Source of the DNA: Parendozoicomonas sp. Alg238-R29
Lineage (GTDB): Bacteria > Pseudomonadota > Gammaproteobacteria > Pseudomonadales > Endozoicomonadaceae
Assembly (NCBI RefSeq): GCF_947331445.1
Contig: NZ_CAMZOG010000013.1
Span: 1-64,000 of the forward strand
Length of the DNA stretch: 64,000 nt
Direction of reading: 5' to 3'
A program made the position numbers and the translations under genes. The notes beneath the pieces are model-generated. The model was not told the DNA's origin and did not search any database. It was given only the letters and a program-made list of their open reading frames with translations. Positions 1 to 9,138 of this stretch are shown piece after piece (position 1 is the stretch's first letter; each line of letters begins with the position of its first letter).

Positions 1-46
1 CACTATCTTTTTCACATAAAAATTTACGTTACAGGGATTGCCTGCC

Positions 47-1519
47 ATGACGCCTGAACAGTTTCAGAACCTGGCCAGTCAGGGGTATAACCGTATACCT
101 GTCACCCGCGAGGTGCTGGCTGATTTCGATACACCACTTTCGACTTATCTGAAGCTCGCAGACAACGATTACTCCTGTCTCCTGGAGTCTGTTGAGGGAG
201 GGGAAAAATGGGGGCGTTATTCATTTATCGGCTTAGGTAGCCGAACTGTGCTGAAAGTGACTGGCCATGAATGGATTTTAGAAACCGATGGTCAGATCGT
301 TGAACAGCGTCAGGTAGAAGATCCGCTGGCTGAAATCGAAACCTTTATGGAGCAATTTAAGGTTCCAGATTTGCCAGACTTACCTCGTTTTAATGGTGGG
401 CTTGTTGGGTACTTTGCCTACGATACTGTTCGTTATATCGAACCTCGCCTTGCGCGCAGTCAACCCAAAGATGTTTTGGGAACCCCTGATATTTTATTGA
501 TGGTAATGGATGATCTTGTGGTGTTCGATAACCTGACCGGAAAGGTTGTGTTTATCACCCATGTTGACCCGTCAGAGGCTGATGCCTTAGTTCGGGCGGA
601 TGCTGCGATTGATGCACGATTACAGGCCTTGAAAAACAAGCGGGCGTATTTGCCATCGGGAGATGGCAAGAGCGATCGTGCAGAAGAAAGCTTCACCTCT
701 TTGTGGGGTGAAGAGGGCTACAAGACAGCAGTTGATAAAGTAAAAGATTACATCTTGGCCGGCGATGTGATGCAGGTTGTGCCATCTCAGCGCATGACAT
801 TGCCTTACGATGAGCATCCTCTGAATCTCTATCGAGCTCTACGTTGCTTAAATCCTTCTCCTTATATGTATTACCTGAATCTGCGTGATTTTCATGTAGT
901 GGGCTCTTCGCCAGAAATTCTGGCCCGTCTTGAGCATGGTGAAGTCGCGGTTCGACCTATTGCTGGAACCCGTAAGCGTGGTTCGACGGTTGAACGTGAT
1001 CTCGAACTGGAACAAGAATTGCTGGATGACCCTAAAGAAATTGCCGAGCATCTGATGCTGATTGATTTGGGGCGTAACGATGTGGGGCGTGTTGCCAAAA
1101 CGGGTTCGGTCAATCTCACCGATAAAATGGTTGTTGAACGCTATTCCCACGTTATGCATATTGTCTCCAATGTGACCGGGCAGTTGAAAGAAGGTTTGAG
1201 CGCAATGGATGTTCTACGGGCTACGTTACCTGCCGGAACCCTGAGCGGTGCTCCGAAAGTTCGCGCCATGGAAATCATTGATGAGCTGGAACCAGTAAAG
1301 CGCGGTATTTACGGTGGTGCTGTGGGTTATCTTTCCTGGAACGGCAATATGGATACGGCCATCGCTATTCGTACAGCAGTGATTAAAGACGGTCAGCTGA
1401 ATATTCAGGCGGGAGCTGGTGTGGTGGCAGATTCTGTTCCAGAAATGGAGTGGAAAGAAACTCTCAATAAAGGCCGTGCGATTTTCAGTGCCGTTGATAT
1501 GGCACGAGACGGTCTCTAA
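47..1519 (+). CDS. trpE: Anthranilate synthase component I
   Basis: Large subunit of anthranilate synthase: with TrpG-supplied ammonia it converts chorismate to anthranilate, the first committed step of tryptophan synthesis in the cytosol. The 490-residue protein has the family layout: an N-terminal domain with the LLES element that forms the tryptophan feedback site (around residue 40-55), then the chorismate-binding fold with [22 protein letters not shown] and the C-terminal [16 protein letters not shown] and GGAVGY segments. I chose the ATG at 47 because CAGGGA at 32-37 is a well-spaced ribosome-binding site; an in-frame TTG at 38 abuts that site. It opens a trp operon in which an ion-channel gene follows 53 bases later. 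Only 46 bases of upstream sequence are present, so attenuation cannot be judged. Confidence 0.97.
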   Translation: MTPEQFQNLASQGYNRIPVTREVLADFDTPLSTYLKLADNDYSCLLESVEGGEKWGRYSFIGLGSRTVLKVTGHEWILETDGQIVEQRQVEDPLAEIETFMEQFKVPDLPDLPRFNGGLVGYFAYDTVRYIEPRLARSQPKDVLGTPDILLMVMDDLVVFDNLTGKVVFITHVDPSEADALVRADAAIDARLQALKNKRAYLPSGDGKSDRAEESFTSLWGEEGYKTAVDKVKDYILAGDVMQVVPSQRMTLPYDEHPLNLYRALRCLNPSPYMYYLNLRDFHVVGSSPEILARLEHGEVAVRPIAGTRKRGSTVERDLELEQELLDDPKEIAEHLMLIDLGRNDVGRVAKTGSVNLTDKMVVERYSHVMHIVSNVTGQLKEGLSAMDVLRATLPAGTLSGAPKVRAMEIIDELEPVKRGIYGGAVGYLSWNGNMDTAIAIRTAVIKDGQLNIQAGAGVVADSVPEMEWKETLNKGRAIFSAVDMARDGL

Positions 1520-1572
1520 CCAATAAAGAAGGCAAGAATAAATAGAAGTAACTAGCAGGGAGTACAGAGGGA

Positions 1573-2451
1573 GTGAGCGAAAGCGTGTCGGGGACTGGTT
1601 CAACGTCGGGATTACAGCAGAGAGTTCAGGCAATTGTGGAAGGGGTCTGGTTCAGCAATCTGATTATTGGCCTGATTGTTGTGAATGGCCTTGTGAATGG
1701 CCTGGAAACCAGCGAAGGGCTGGTTGCAAGCTACGGCAGCTGGTTTGAAATGATCAACAAGCTGGTCGTTGCTGTATTTGTAATGGAAGCCAGTTTGAAG
1801 ATTTTTGCGGTTGCTCCCAGGTTAGGTCGCTACTTTGGTGATGGCTGGAACTGTTTCGATTTCACTGTAACGGTAATGAGTCTGGTGCCCGCTATTGGGC
1901 CGATGGCAACGCTGGCCCGTTTGGCTCGGTTGTTGAGGGTTCTAAGGTTGGTTTCGGCATTTCCTGAGTTAAGGTTGATCATTTCAACGCTGATTCGCTC
2001 CATTCCCAGCATGGGGCATGTTGTACTGCTGATGATGGTGATTTTTTACATCTATGCCGTGGCTGGATATCACCTGTTCAACGATGTTGATCCTGAACAT
2101 TGGCGCAACTTGGGGATTTCTCTGTTAACCCTGTTCCGGATAGTGACTCTAGAAGACTGGACCGATGTTATGTACGCGTCGATGGAATTCTATCCCATGG
2201 CGTGGATCTATTATGTAAGTTTTGTGGTTTGCGGCACGTTTGTCGTTATTAATTTATTTATTGCCGTTGTGCTGAATAATCTTGAAGAAGCAAAAGCCGA
2301 GCGTTTGCAGGAGTTATGCAGGGAGCCTTCCCGCGGTGAAATTCTGCAAGAGCTAAAGTCTACGCAGGACACGCTCATTCGCCTGCAGCGACAGCTGGAA
2401 AACAGCTCTCTTCTCAACCAAGGCACAGCTTCTCAGCGGAGAGACGATTAA
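1573..2451 (+). CDS. Bacterial voltage-gated cation (Na+/Ca2+) channel, NaChBac family
   Basis: A 292-residue single-domain six-transmembrane channel that would assemble as a tetramer in the inner membrane. Visible elements: S1 about 27-45, S2 58-78, S3 92-108, an S4 voltage sensor with arginines at 116, 119, 122 and 125 (every third residue), S5 about 147-168, a pore helix, the selectivity filter TLEDWTD at 192-198, S6 about 208-236 and a charged, probably coiled-coil C-terminal tail typical of the family. NaChBac has TLESWAS at the filter; the extra acidic residues here leave Na+ versus Ca2+ preference open. Starts with GTG after AGGGAG at 1557-1562. The stop codon overlaps the trpG start by one base (TAATG), so it is translationally coupled into the trp operon, an unexpected place for a channel. 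Confidence 0.9.
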   Translation: MSESVSGTGSTSGLQQRVQAIVEGVWFSNLIIGLIVVNGLVNGLETSEGLVASYGSWFEMINKLVVAVFVMEASLKIFAVAPRLGRYFGDGWNCFDFTVTVMSLVPAIGPMATLARLARLLRVLRLVSAFPELRLIISTLIRSIPSMGHVVLLMMVIFYIYAVAGYHLFNDVDPEHWRNLGISLLTLFRIVTLEDWTDVMYASMEFYPMAWIYYVSFVVCGTFVVINLFIAVVLNNLEEAKAERLQELCREPSRGEILQELKSTQDTLIRLQRQLENSSLLNQGTASQRRDD

Positions 2452-3047
2452 TGCTTTTGATGATTGATAACTACGACAGTTTTACCTACAACGTCGTGCA
2501 ATATCTGGGTGAGCTTGGCGCTGAGGTTCAGGTATACAGAAATGATGAGATTACTGTTGCTGAGATAGAAGCCAAGAAACCAGATCATATTGTGATTTCT
2601 CCAGGGCCGTGTACTCCAAATGAAGCGGGTGTTTCTATGGAAACCATTCGCCATTTCGCCGGAAAAATTCCTTTGCTGGGCATTTGTTTGGGGCACCAGA
2701 GTTTGGGGCAGGTGTTTGGTGGGGATGTTATTCGTGCTCGTCAGGTTATGCATGGCAAACTTTCTCCCGTGTATCACAACTCTGTAGGCGTGTTTGAAGG
2801 GGTTGATAATCCTTTTACCTGTACCCGTTACCACTCTCTGGTTGTTGATAAAGAGACATTGCCGGATTGCCTGGAAATTACTGCCTGGACCCAGAATGAA
2901 GATGGTTCCATAGATGAAATTATGGGATTACGTCACAAAGAACTGGCGGTTGAAGGCGTTCAGTTTCATCCAGAATCCATCATGACTGATTTTGGTCATG
3001 ATTTGCTGGCCAATTTTTTGAAAAGCAGCTTGAAGCGAACTAATTAA
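2451..3047 (+). CDS. trpG: Anthranilate synthase component II (glutamine amidotransferase)
   Basis: Class I glutamine amidotransferase that hydrolyses glutamine and passes ammonia to TrpE. The 198-residue length is normal for a stand-alone TrpG. It begins [14 protein letters not shown], the usual amidotransferase opening; the nucleophile cysteine lies in GICLGHQ and the catalytic His-Glu pair in FHPES near residue 170. Because the same subunit can serve para-aminobenzoate synthase (PabA) in many gammaproteobacteria, it may be shared with folate synthesis; the trpD and trpC neighbours favour the tryptophan role. The start overlaps the stop of the upstream channel gene by one base. Confidence 0.96.
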   Translation: MLLMIDNYDSFTYNVVQYLGELGAEVQVYRNDEITVAEIEAKKPDHIVISPGPCTPNEAGVSMETIRHFAGKIPLLGICLGHQSLGQVFGGDVIRARQVMHGKLSPVYHNSVGVFEGVDNPFTCTRYHSLVVDKETLPDCLEITAWTQNEDGSIDEIMGLRHKELAVEGVQFHPESIMTDFGHDLLANFLKSSLKRTN

Positions 3048-3084
3048 TACGGCCAAAGCCACCAGACATCGGAATAGAGCGAAT

Positions 3085-3110
3085 GACTATGGATATTGAC
3101 TATGGATATT
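3085..3110 (+). repeat. Perfect 13-bp tandem duplication over the trpD start
   Basis: GACTATGGATATT occurs twice back to back (3085-3097 and 3098-3110). Removing one copy would restore a single reading frame from the ATG at 3083 (MTMDIK...), so the duplication appears to have shifted the original start out of frame. What remains is a ten-codon mini-ORF (ATG 3083 to TAA 3110-3112, coding MTMDIDYGY) that overlaps the present trpD start at 3102. The best ribosome-binding site (GGAATAGAG before 3083) serves the mini-ORF, so trpD may now be translated by termination-reinitiation. Confidence 0.85.
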
Positions 3111-4139
3111 AAAGAAGCGATTGGCCGTGCGGTGCAGCATCTTGATCTCAGTTTTGATGAGATGGAAGCGGTGATGCGCCAGATCATGACCGGTGGTGCG
3201 ACTCAGGCACAAATTGGCGCCTTCCTCACCGCTTTGCGTATGAAGAGTGAGAGTATCGATGAAATTGCTGGTGCAGCCACAGTGATGCGTGAGTTGGCCA
3301 CCAAGGTAGAAGTAAAGGCTGAAAATCTTGTTGATATTGTTGGAACCGGTGGTGATGGAGCCAACCTGTTTAATGTTTCAACGGCGTCGTCTTTTGTAGC
3401 AGCTGCAGCGGGTGTCTCTGTAGCGAAGCATGGCAACCAGGCTGTTTCCAGTAGTTCTGGCAGTGCTAATGTATTGATGCAGGCTGGTGTGAATCTGAAT
3501 TTGACATCTGAGCAGGTAGCCCGGGCCGTTGAAGAAGTCGGTATCGGCTTTATGTTTGCCCCAAATCACCATTCGGCGATGAAACATGCTGTTGGCCCTC
3601 GTAAAGAGCTGGGTATTCGTACCTTTATGAATATTCTCGGCCCTATGACTAATCCGGCCGGTGTTCCTAATCTTTTGATTGGTGTATTTACTGGTGAACT
3701 CTGTCGCCCAATGGCCGAAGTTCTCAAACAGTTAGGCAACAACCATGTGCTGGTTGTTCATGCAATTGATGGTCTGGATGAAATTAGCCTTGCCAGCGAA
3801 ACCCTTGTTGCTGAGCTGAAAGATGGTGAAGTGATTGAATATCACATCAGACCAGAGGATCTGGGTGTAGACAGTCAGAGTTTAATTGGTCTGGAAGTCA
3901 ATAGTCCGGAAGAATCTCTTGCGCTGATCAAAGATGCATTAGGCAAGCAGGAAGGAAAATACGCCCGTAAAGCTGCTGATGTTATTGCATTGAATGCTGG
4001 AGCGGCAATTTATACAGCCAATGTTGCCAGTTCCTTAAAAGAAGGTGTAGCAATGGCTCAGGATGCTATTTCCAGCGGTCTGGCTCTCGAAAAAATGAAA
4101 GAGCTGGCTGCTTTCACAAGTGTTTGTAAACAAGACTAA
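3102..4139 (+). CDS. trpD: Anthranilate phosphoribosyltransferase
   Basis: Transfers phosphoribose from PRPP to anthranilate, second step of the tryptophan branch. The protein of about 345 residues shows the PRPP-binding loop in [17 protein letters not shown], the [15 protein letters not shown] stretch, the [19 protein letters not shown] segment and [10 protein letters not shown], all hallmarks of the family. The start is uncertain: ATG at 3102 and an in-frame TTG at 3096 are possible, and neither has a ribosome-binding site at normal distance because of the 13-bp duplication just upstream. The gene sits about 50 bases after trpG and 23 bases before trpC, in the same operon. Confidence 0.96.
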   Translation: MDIKEAIGRAVQHLDLSFDEMEAVMRQIMTGGATQAQIGAFLTALRMKSESIDEIAGAATVMRELATKVEVKAENLVDIVGTGGDGANLFNVSTASSFVAAAAGVSVAKHGNQAVSSSSGSANVLMQAGVNLNLTSEQVARAVEEVGIGFMFAPNHHSAMKHAVGPRKELGIRTFMNILGPMTNPAGVPNLLIGVFTGELCRPMAEVLKQLGNNHVLVVHAIDGLDEISLASETLVAELKDGEVIEYHIRPEDLGVDSQSLIGLEVNSPEESLALIKDALGKQEGKYARKAADVIALNAGAAIYTANVASSLKEGVAMAQDAISSGLALEKMKELAAFTSVCKQD

Positions 4140-4162
4140 ACGAACGGCAGGGAATTACAGAT

Positions 4163-4972
4163 ATGACACCGGATACACCAACCGTTCTGAAAAAAATTAT
4201 TGCCCGCAAACGAGAGGAAATTTCTGAACGTTCTGAGCTGGTGCCATTGGCCAAGTTGAAAGAAAAGGCTCTGGCAGCAGATAAGCCTCGTGGGTTTGTG
4301 AATGCTGTTGCTTCCAGAGTAGAGGCTGGTCAGGCTGGCATTATCGCGGAAATCAAAAAAGCATCTCCCAGTAAAGGTGTTATTCGGGAAGACTTTCATC
4401 CTGCCGAAATTGCCCGCAGTTACGAAAAAGCAGGCGCGGCCTGTTTGTCAGTATTAACTGATCGGGACTTTTTTCAGGGGCACGAAGATTATCTTGTTGA
4501 AGCACGCAGTGCCTGCAATCTGCCAGTGATTCGCAAAGATTTTATTATTTCCCCTTATCAAGTTTATGAAGCTCGGGCTTTGGGGGCAGACTGCATTTTG
4601 CTGATTGCGGCTTCTCTCGATGATCAGGCAATGGCAGAGCTTAATGCTCTTGCGGGTGAGCTGGGTATGGATGTGCTGATTGAAGTACACAATGCTGAAG
4701 AGCTGGAGCGAACCCTGAAGCTGGATAATAAACTGTTGGGGATTAATAACCGAAACTTGCACACTTTTGATGTGACTTTGGATGCCACTTATTCCTTACT
4801 GGAAAGCATTCCAGATGATCGTTTGGTAGTAACAGAGAGTGGCATTCACACCCGCGAAGACATTGCCGCTATGTTTAAACACAATGTGGGTGCCTTTTTG
4901 GTTGGTGAAGCCTTTATGCGAGCTGATGAGCCGGGGGATGAACTGGCCCGCTTGTTTGGTGAGTGGTTGTAA
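4163..4972 (+). CDS. trpC: Indole-3-glycerol phosphate synthase
   Basis: Cyclises 1-(2-carboxyphenylamino)-1-deoxyribulose 5-phosphate to indole-3-glycerol phosphate. The 269-residue TIM barrel has the N-terminal IIARKREEI helix, [11 protein letters not shown] with the catalytic lysine, [32 protein letters not shown] and VTESGI motifs in family order. It is the single-function form (no fused TrpF), as in Pseudomonas. The ATG at 4163 follows CAGGGAA. Last gene of the trp operon; a hairpin lies 24 bases after the stop. Confidence 0.97.
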   Translation: MTPDTPTVLKKIIARKREEISERSELVPLAKLKEKALAADKPRGFVNAVASRVEAGQAGIIAEIKKASPSKGVIREDFHPAEIARSYEKAGAACLSVLTDRDFFQGHEDYLVEARSACNLPVIRKDFIISPYQVYEARALGADCILLIAASLDDQAMAELNALAGELGMDVLIEVHNAEELERTLKLDNKLLGINNRNLHTFDVTLDATYSLLESIPDDRLVVTESGIHTREDIAAMFKHNVGAFLVGEAFMRADEPGDELARLFGEWL

Positions 4973-4995
4973 CTAATTGTTGGTATACCGTAGGT

Positions 4996-5023
4996 TGGGT
5001 TAGAAGTGAAGCTTCGTAACCCA
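4996..5023 (+). repeat. Imperfect palindrome, possible trp operon terminator or dispersed repeat
   Basis: TGGGTTA-GAAG, a five-base loop, then CTTC-G-TAACCCA: eleven base pairs with one bulged G, followed by a T-rich stretch (CACTTTCTTTTAT). It could end trpC transcription. The GTAGGTTGGGTTA...TAACCCA style also resembles small intergenic palindromic repeats found scattered in bacterial genomes; a copy count would decide. Confidence 0.5.
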
Positions 5024-5224
5024 GCACTTTCTTTTATCATTGTGGAGCCCTGTTTATCTCTGGAACATGATCATTTGTGACTTCCCGTCCTGGCTGATTG
5101 AAAGCTGGGATGAAATGTTTGCAGCTCTGATACGGGGGCCGGTTGCGCGGAGAATCAGGATAGTTAGCTATCTGTTCTCCTACTAGAGTCTAATGGTCTG
5201 CCTGCTAGTCCTTTACCAGACTTA

Positions 5225-5252
5225 AGGAATAATCAGAGAGTTTATTATTCCT
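5225..5252. repeat. Inverted repeat upstream of an orphan gene
   Basis: Perfect nine-base arms AGGAATAAT and ATTATTCCT around a ten-base spacer, 34 bases before the start of the orphan gene at 5286. It may be an operator or an RNA hairpin; nothing in the sequence decides which. Confidence 0.4.
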
Positions 5253-5285
5253 ATAAATCAAATATATTAGTCAGGGAGAGAACAT

Positions 5286-5690
5286 ATGCATATAGCCAGA
5301 GCTAGTGCGGTCTGCAGACCGCATACAAAAGACCGTTTTGCCCCTCCTGTCCTAGATCTCGATTTTGGGAAAATGGGGAACAGAACTGTAACGGAAACTC
5401 AACAAAAGTCGAATGAGTCTGCGCTGCAAAACGGTGCTAACCTTGGTTCGATGCTGGAAGAAACATCTAACAGGCCTAAGGCTTTATCCAGCTACAAAGT
5501 AACCCGGATGTACAAAGTACAATATTTTTTCAGGACTCTTCCCTTTTTTGTCAGTAAATATGGGATCTCTGGCATAAAAACCTGTTTCCGGGGTGCCAAA
5601 GCTTTGGGCAACGAAACCATTGCTCGAGAAAATCTGCAGCATAACGATTTCGGTCAAATCTCAACCCGAATGCAACAAAAGCAATGCTAG
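5286..5690 (+). CDS. Hypothetical protein, 134 residues
   Basis: I do not recognise this product. The case for a real gene is a strong ribosome-binding site (AGGGAGAG at 5273-5280) at good distance from the ATG and an isolated position in an otherwise empty region. The protein is basic and polar, has cysteines near both ends and a weakly hydrophobic patch (VQYFFRTLPFFVSKYGI) around residues 78-94 that is too short and polar to be a confident membrane span. No signal peptide is evident. It lies between the trp operon and hslV on the same strand. It may be a lineage-specific gene or a chance reading frame. Confidence 0.4.
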   Translation: MHIARASAVCRPHTKDRFAPPVLDLDFGKMGNRTVTETQQKSNESALQNGANLGSMLEETSNRPKALSSYKVTRMYKVQYFFRTLPFFVSKYGISGIKTCFRGAKALGNETIARENLQHNDFGQISTRMQQKQC

Positions 5691-5834
5691 CTCGGATATT
5701 TCATAAATATGCCCCGATCTTACTCGGGAACGAGATTGTGAATATAACTGTGTTTCTGCCTATCTTGAAACCTGTTCAGGTTGAGGTAAGTAAACATGGA
5801 TATCAAGCTGGAAGGAGGAATTTTCCTCTCTTCC

Positions 5835-5863
5835 CTTGAATTCCCACCATACTTTCCCCATAT
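5835..5863 (+). promoter_or_regulatory. Sigma-32 (heat-shock) promoter of hslVU
   Basis: CTTGAAT at 5835-5841, a 14-base spacer, then CCCCATAT at 5856-5863. This closely matches the RpoH consensus CTTGAAA-N11-16-CCCCATNT, and it stands about 33 bases before the hslV start, as expected for a heat-shock protease operon. Confidence 0.85.
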
Positions 5864-5896
5864 CTCAGTGCATATATGCATTTACAGGAGTTTCTC

Positions 5897-6439
5897 TTGG
5901 AACAGTTCAGAGGCACAACCATTTTGTCGGTTCGCCGGGGTGGCAAAGTTGTAATTGGTGGTGATGGTCAGGTTTCCTTGGGTGATACCGTGATTAAGGG
6001 AAATGCCCGCAAAGTTCGCCGTTTATATAACGGTAAGGTGATTGCTGGTTTTGCAGGCGGTACTGCTGACGCTTTCACACTGTTTGAGCGTTTTGAAGCC
6101 CAACTGGAAAAGCATCAGGGGCAACTGGTTCGCTCTGCGGTCGAACTGGCAAAAGAATGGCGTACTGACCGTACTTTGCAGCGTTTAGAAGCCATGTTGA
6201 TTGTGGCAGACAGTAAAGCTTCTCTAATTATTACCGGTAATGGTGATGTGATGGAGCCTGTTGATGGCATTCTTGCTATCGGCTCTGGCAGCAATTTTGC
6301 CCGTTCTGCGGCTATTGCCTTGAACCAGAATACTGATATGCCTGCTCTGGAGATTGTAGAGAAAAGTCTCAACATTGCTGGCGATATCTGTGTTTACACC
6401 AACCACTCCCGAACTATTGAAGAGCTGGACTGCGAGTAA
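5897..6439 (+). CDS. hslV: ATP-dependent protease proteolytic subunit HslV
   Basis: Threonine peptidase that forms the double hexamer core of the HslVU (ClpQY) protease. The catalytic threonine is in GTTILSVRR, followed by [20 protein letters not shown] and [18 protein letters not shown] place the start at TTG 5897 because ACAGGAG at 5884-5890 is ideally spaced; this gives 180 residues beginning [10 protein letters not shown], so five residues after the initiator Met must be removed to expose Thr7, whereas E. coli HslV begins MTTI. An in-frame ATG at 5876 lies upstream of the ribosome-binding site. Followed 41 bases later by hslU and driven by a sigma-32 type promoter. Confidence 0.96.
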   Translation: MEQFRGTTILSVRRGGKVVIGGDGQVSLGDTVIKGNARKVRRLYNGKVIAGFAGGTADAFTLFERFEAQLEKHQGQLVRSAVELAKEWRTDRTLQRLEAMLIVADSKASLIITGNGDVMEPVDGILAIGSGSNFARSAAIALNQNTDMPALEIVEKSLNIAGDICVYTNHSRTIEELDCE

Positions 6440-6480
6440 TCGCTTCATCTCTCTTGAATGCTTGAGCAGAAGTTAAAATT

Positions 6481-7818
6481 ATGTCGAACATGACTCCCCG
6501 CGAAATTGTCCATGAGTTGGACAAACATATTATCGGCCAGGATGAAGCCAAACGCGCAGTTGCTATTGCCCTGCGTAATCGTTGGCGGAGAATGCAGGTC
6601 GATGCTGATCTGCGCAATGAAATCAGCCCTAAAAATATTTTGATGATCGGCCCCACCGGTGTAGGTAAAACAGAAGTCGCACGTCGTTTGGCTCGTCTGG
6701 CCAATGCACCTTTCATTAAGGTTGAAGCGACCAAGTTTACTGAAGTTGGTTATGTTGGGCGCGATGTCGAATCTATTGTTCGTGACCTGATGGATGCTGC
6801 CATCAAGATGATGCGCGAACAGGAAATGGAAAAGGTTAAGCATCGCGCTCTCGATGCAGCAGAAGATCGTATTCTGGATGCTCTGTTGCCACCTGCCCGC
6901 AACTTCTCTGAAGATAGCCAGCCTAAGGAAGAAAGTGGTACCCGTCAGATCTTCCGGAAGAAACTTCGTGAAGGTCAGCTCGATGATAAAGAGATCGAGA
7001 TTGACGTTCAGGAAGCCAAAATGGGTGTAGAGATCATGGCGCCTCCTGGTATGGAGGAGATGACCAACCAGCTGCAAAGCATGTTCTCTAACATGAATAC
7101 TGGAAAGAAACAGTCTCGCAAGCTTAAGGTAAAAGATGCCTTCAAACTGGTGCAGGATGAAGAAGCCGGCAAGCTTGTCAACGAAGAAGAGCTGAAAGTA
7201 AAAGCAGTTCAGTCCGTTGAGCAGAACGGCATTGTCTTTCTCGATGAGATCGATAAGGTTGCCAAGCGTGCTGGCGGTGGTGGCAGTGGCGAAGTTTCCC
7301 GTGAAGGTGTTCAGCGTGATTTACTGCCATTGATTGAAGGTTGCACCGTAAACACCAAGTACGGCATGATCAAAACAGACCATATTCTGTTTATTGCTTC
7401 CGGTGCATTCCACCTGTCCAAACCTTCCGATCTGATTCCCGAGCTGCAGGGACGCTTGCCAATTCGTGTTGAGTTAAAGGCGCTGAGCATTCAGGACTTT
7501 GAACGAATTCTGACTGAGCCTGATGCTTCTCTGACGTTGCAGTACAAAGCCTTGATGCAAACTGAAGGTTTGGAAATTACCTTTGATAAAAGTGGCCTGA
7601 CCAAGATTGCAGAAGTTGCTTGGCAGGTGAATGAAAGTACTGAAAACATCGGTGCCCGCCGCCTGCATACTGTGTTAGAGCGACTGTTGGAAGAGGTTTC
7701 CTTTGCCGCGGCAGATATGGCTTCTGCTGGTGAAAAGGTTTGTATTGATGGTGATTATGTCACCAAGTATTTGGGAGATTTGGTTCAGGATGAAGATTTG
7801 AGTCGCTATATTCTGTAA
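6481..7818 (+). CDS. hslU: HslU ATPase, unfoldase subunit of HslVU
   Basis: AAA+ unfoldase that recognises, unfolds and feeds proteins into HslV. The 445 residues match the family length. Walker A is [15 protein letters not shown] near residue 57-70, Walker B is [10 protein letters not shown] near 252, the I-domain lies between them, and the sensor-2 region ([11 protein letters not shown]) precedes the C-terminal DLSRYIL tail that inserts into HslV. Starts [20 protein letters not shown], typical of the family. Co-transcribed with hslV and followed by a hairpin terminator. Confidence 0.98.
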   Translation: MSNMTPREIVHELDKHIIGQDEAKRAVAIALRNRWRRMQVDADLRNEISPKNILMIGPTGVGKTEVARRLARLANAPFIKVEATKFTEVGYVGRDVESIVRDLMDAAIKMMREQEMEKVKHRALDAAEDRILDALLPPARNFSEDSQPKEESGTRQIFRKKLREGQLDDKEIEIDVQEAKMGVEIMAPPGMEEMTNQLQSMFSNMNTGKKQSRKLKVKDAFKLVQDEEAGKLVNEEELKVKAVQSVEQNGIVFLDEIDKVAKRAGGGGSGEVSREGVQRDLLPLIEGCTVNTKYGMIKTDHILFIASGAFHLSKPSDLIPELQGRLPIRVELKALSIQDFERILTEPDASLTLQYKALMQTEGLEITFDKSGLTKIAEVAWQVNESTENIGARRLHTVLERLLEEVSFAAADMASAGEKVCIDGDYVTKYLGDLVQDEDLSRYIL

Positions 7819-7843
7819 CGAAATTTCTTTGCTTGAATGTAAA

Positions 7844-7876
7844 GATCCCCAGCATACCTTTATGTTGGGGATTTTT
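7844..7876 (+). terminator. Rho-independent terminator after hslU
   Basis: GATCCCCAGCATA, a short loop, then TATGTTGGGGAT running into TTTT. It sits 26 bases past the hslU stop and also lies beyond the 3' end of the convergent Wzz-like gene. Confidence 0.8.
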
Positions 7877-7901
7877 CATGTCGTAAAGAAAGGGGATTAC
7901 T

Positions 7902-9005
7902 TTATGTTTTCTGATGAAATGTGGCATCAGTTATTGGTTGCATGGAGTCAACACTCGCGCGGTTTGAGAGTTTTTCCTTGCGGCTGGCAATAGCAATTTG
8001 AATCAGGGCTATAAACACTCCCAGCATTCCGCCCAGGACAATTCCCAGGGCTATGATCAGTTTTTTCTTGGGTTTGATGGGGGTGGTTGGCACCGGAGCA
8101 GGTTGTGCCACAAAAACAGGTTCGAGAACTGAAAAGGTGGGCTCTGACAAAAGAGGTTTTAGTTTCATTGCAAGGGGGAATACTTCTGGCAATAAGGGGT
8201 TGTTCTCGTCGCCAGCTCTGGGTGACGAAAGCAGGCGATAGTTAGAGCGCTCTTTTTGCACTTCTTCTAGTTTTCTTTCAAGGATGCTTTTCCCAAGTAA
8301 AAATTGGTAGTCTTCTAAATCAGAAGGCAGGGTTAACTGTGATAACGGAGGGATATTACTGTTCTCTGCAATCCTGATATCACGAATGAATGTTTCCTGT
8401 TCTACTTGGTTTGCATTGAGAAATTGTTGCTCGAGTATACTAATGCTTTGATTAATACTTGTTTGAAGTGTGTGAACTTTTGCTTTGAAGTCTTTTTCAA
8501 TAGTTTCAAAAATGAAGTCATGAGCTATCTGTATCAGACTATTAATGGCGGCGGCGGTATTTTCTGCAGATGAAGCGGTTGCTACTATAGTAATGCTTCG
8601 TTGGTCAGGGCTTTGTGAAATATCGAGTGCTGCACTAGGTGTTTCAATTTGGGTGGCACTTCTCACTAAGATGTGATGGTAGAGATCATAAATGTTTATT
8701 GATGAAGGGATCTCTTCATCGGGGGCAGGTCTGTAGTTGTCTAGATTGGCTGTTATGATGGGGGTGAGCCCTGCCTCTCGGTAAATAGATTCTAATTTAG
8801 AAAAGCTGCTCAGAGGTGCGACAAGGATATTAGTTTTGCTTTGCCAGGTAGGGGGCAGTACTAGAGCAATGACTATGGAAATAGTTGTTACAATGGCCGT
8901 TATGGCTGTAATCACTACTTTTCTATCCCATAACTTTTCCGCAAGCTCGAACAAATCGATCTCGTCGTCCTGAAAATGTTGTGGTTGGTAAACCGGTTTG
9001 TTCAT
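7902..9005 (-). CDS. Wzz-like chain-length determinant protein (second of a pair)
   Basis: Polysaccharide co-polymerase of the Wzz family: inner-membrane protein that sets the length of O-antigen or other Wzy-made polysaccharide. The 367-residue protein has an N-terminal cytoplasmic segment (DDEIDLFELAEKLWDRK), a first membrane helix at about 31-52, a long periplasmic region with helical stretches, and a second helix at about 320-341 preceded by the usual proline-rich stretch (PVPTTPIKPKKK). The ATG follows CGGAG at good spacing. It shares its N-terminal signature and C-terminal PTSPIKPKK-like segment with the next gene upstream, so the two are paralogues from a tandem duplication. No wzy, wzx or glycosyltransferase genes are nearby, so the substrate is unknown. 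Confidence 0.85.
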   Translation of the reverse strand: MNKPVYQPQHFQDDEIDLFELAEKLWDRKVVITAITAIVTTISIVIALVLPPTWQSKTNILVAPLSSFSKLESIYREAGLTPIITANLDNYRPAPDEEIPSSINIYDLYHHILVRSATQIETPSAALDISQSPDQRSITIVATASSAENTAAAINSLIQIAHDFIFETIEKDFKAKVHTLQTSINQSISILEQQFLNANQVEQETFIRDIRIAENSNIPPLSQLTLPSDLEDYQFLLGKSILERKLEEVQKERSNYRLLSSPRAGDENNPLLPEVFPLAMKLKPLLSEPTFSVLEPVFVAQPAPVPTTPIKPKKKLIIALGIVLGGMLGVFIALIQIAIASRKEKLSNRASVDSMQPITDATFHQKT

Positions 9006-9138
9006 ATCTACTCCGAAAATGAACGGGTTTTATTTTATGATGTGCTTCGGGAATCGATACTAGAGGATTTGGCTGGTTCGCTAAAGAAGTTGTTGGTGTT
9101 TCAGTTTGAAAAAGTGACTCTGTATTCGTGTCACCTTT

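Larger units (their letters stand above)
4973..5285. other. Intergenic region after trpC
   Basis: About 310 bases with no convincing gene. It holds the palindrome at 4996-5023 and a second inverted repeat at 5225-5252 (AGGAATAAT, ten-base loop, ATTATTCCT). TATAAAT at 5252-5258 could be a -10 element for the following orphan gene, but I see no matching -35. Confidence 0.5.

Noticed and set aside
4996..5023. tRNA-like or riboswitch structure after trpC
   Set aside because: Only a simple hairpin; no cloverleaf or conserved riboswitch core.
5764..5782. Second sigma-32 -35 element (CTTGAAA) and AACCTG/CAGGTT palindrome
   Set aside because: No CCCCAT-like -10 at the right distance; the palindrome has short arms and no known binder.
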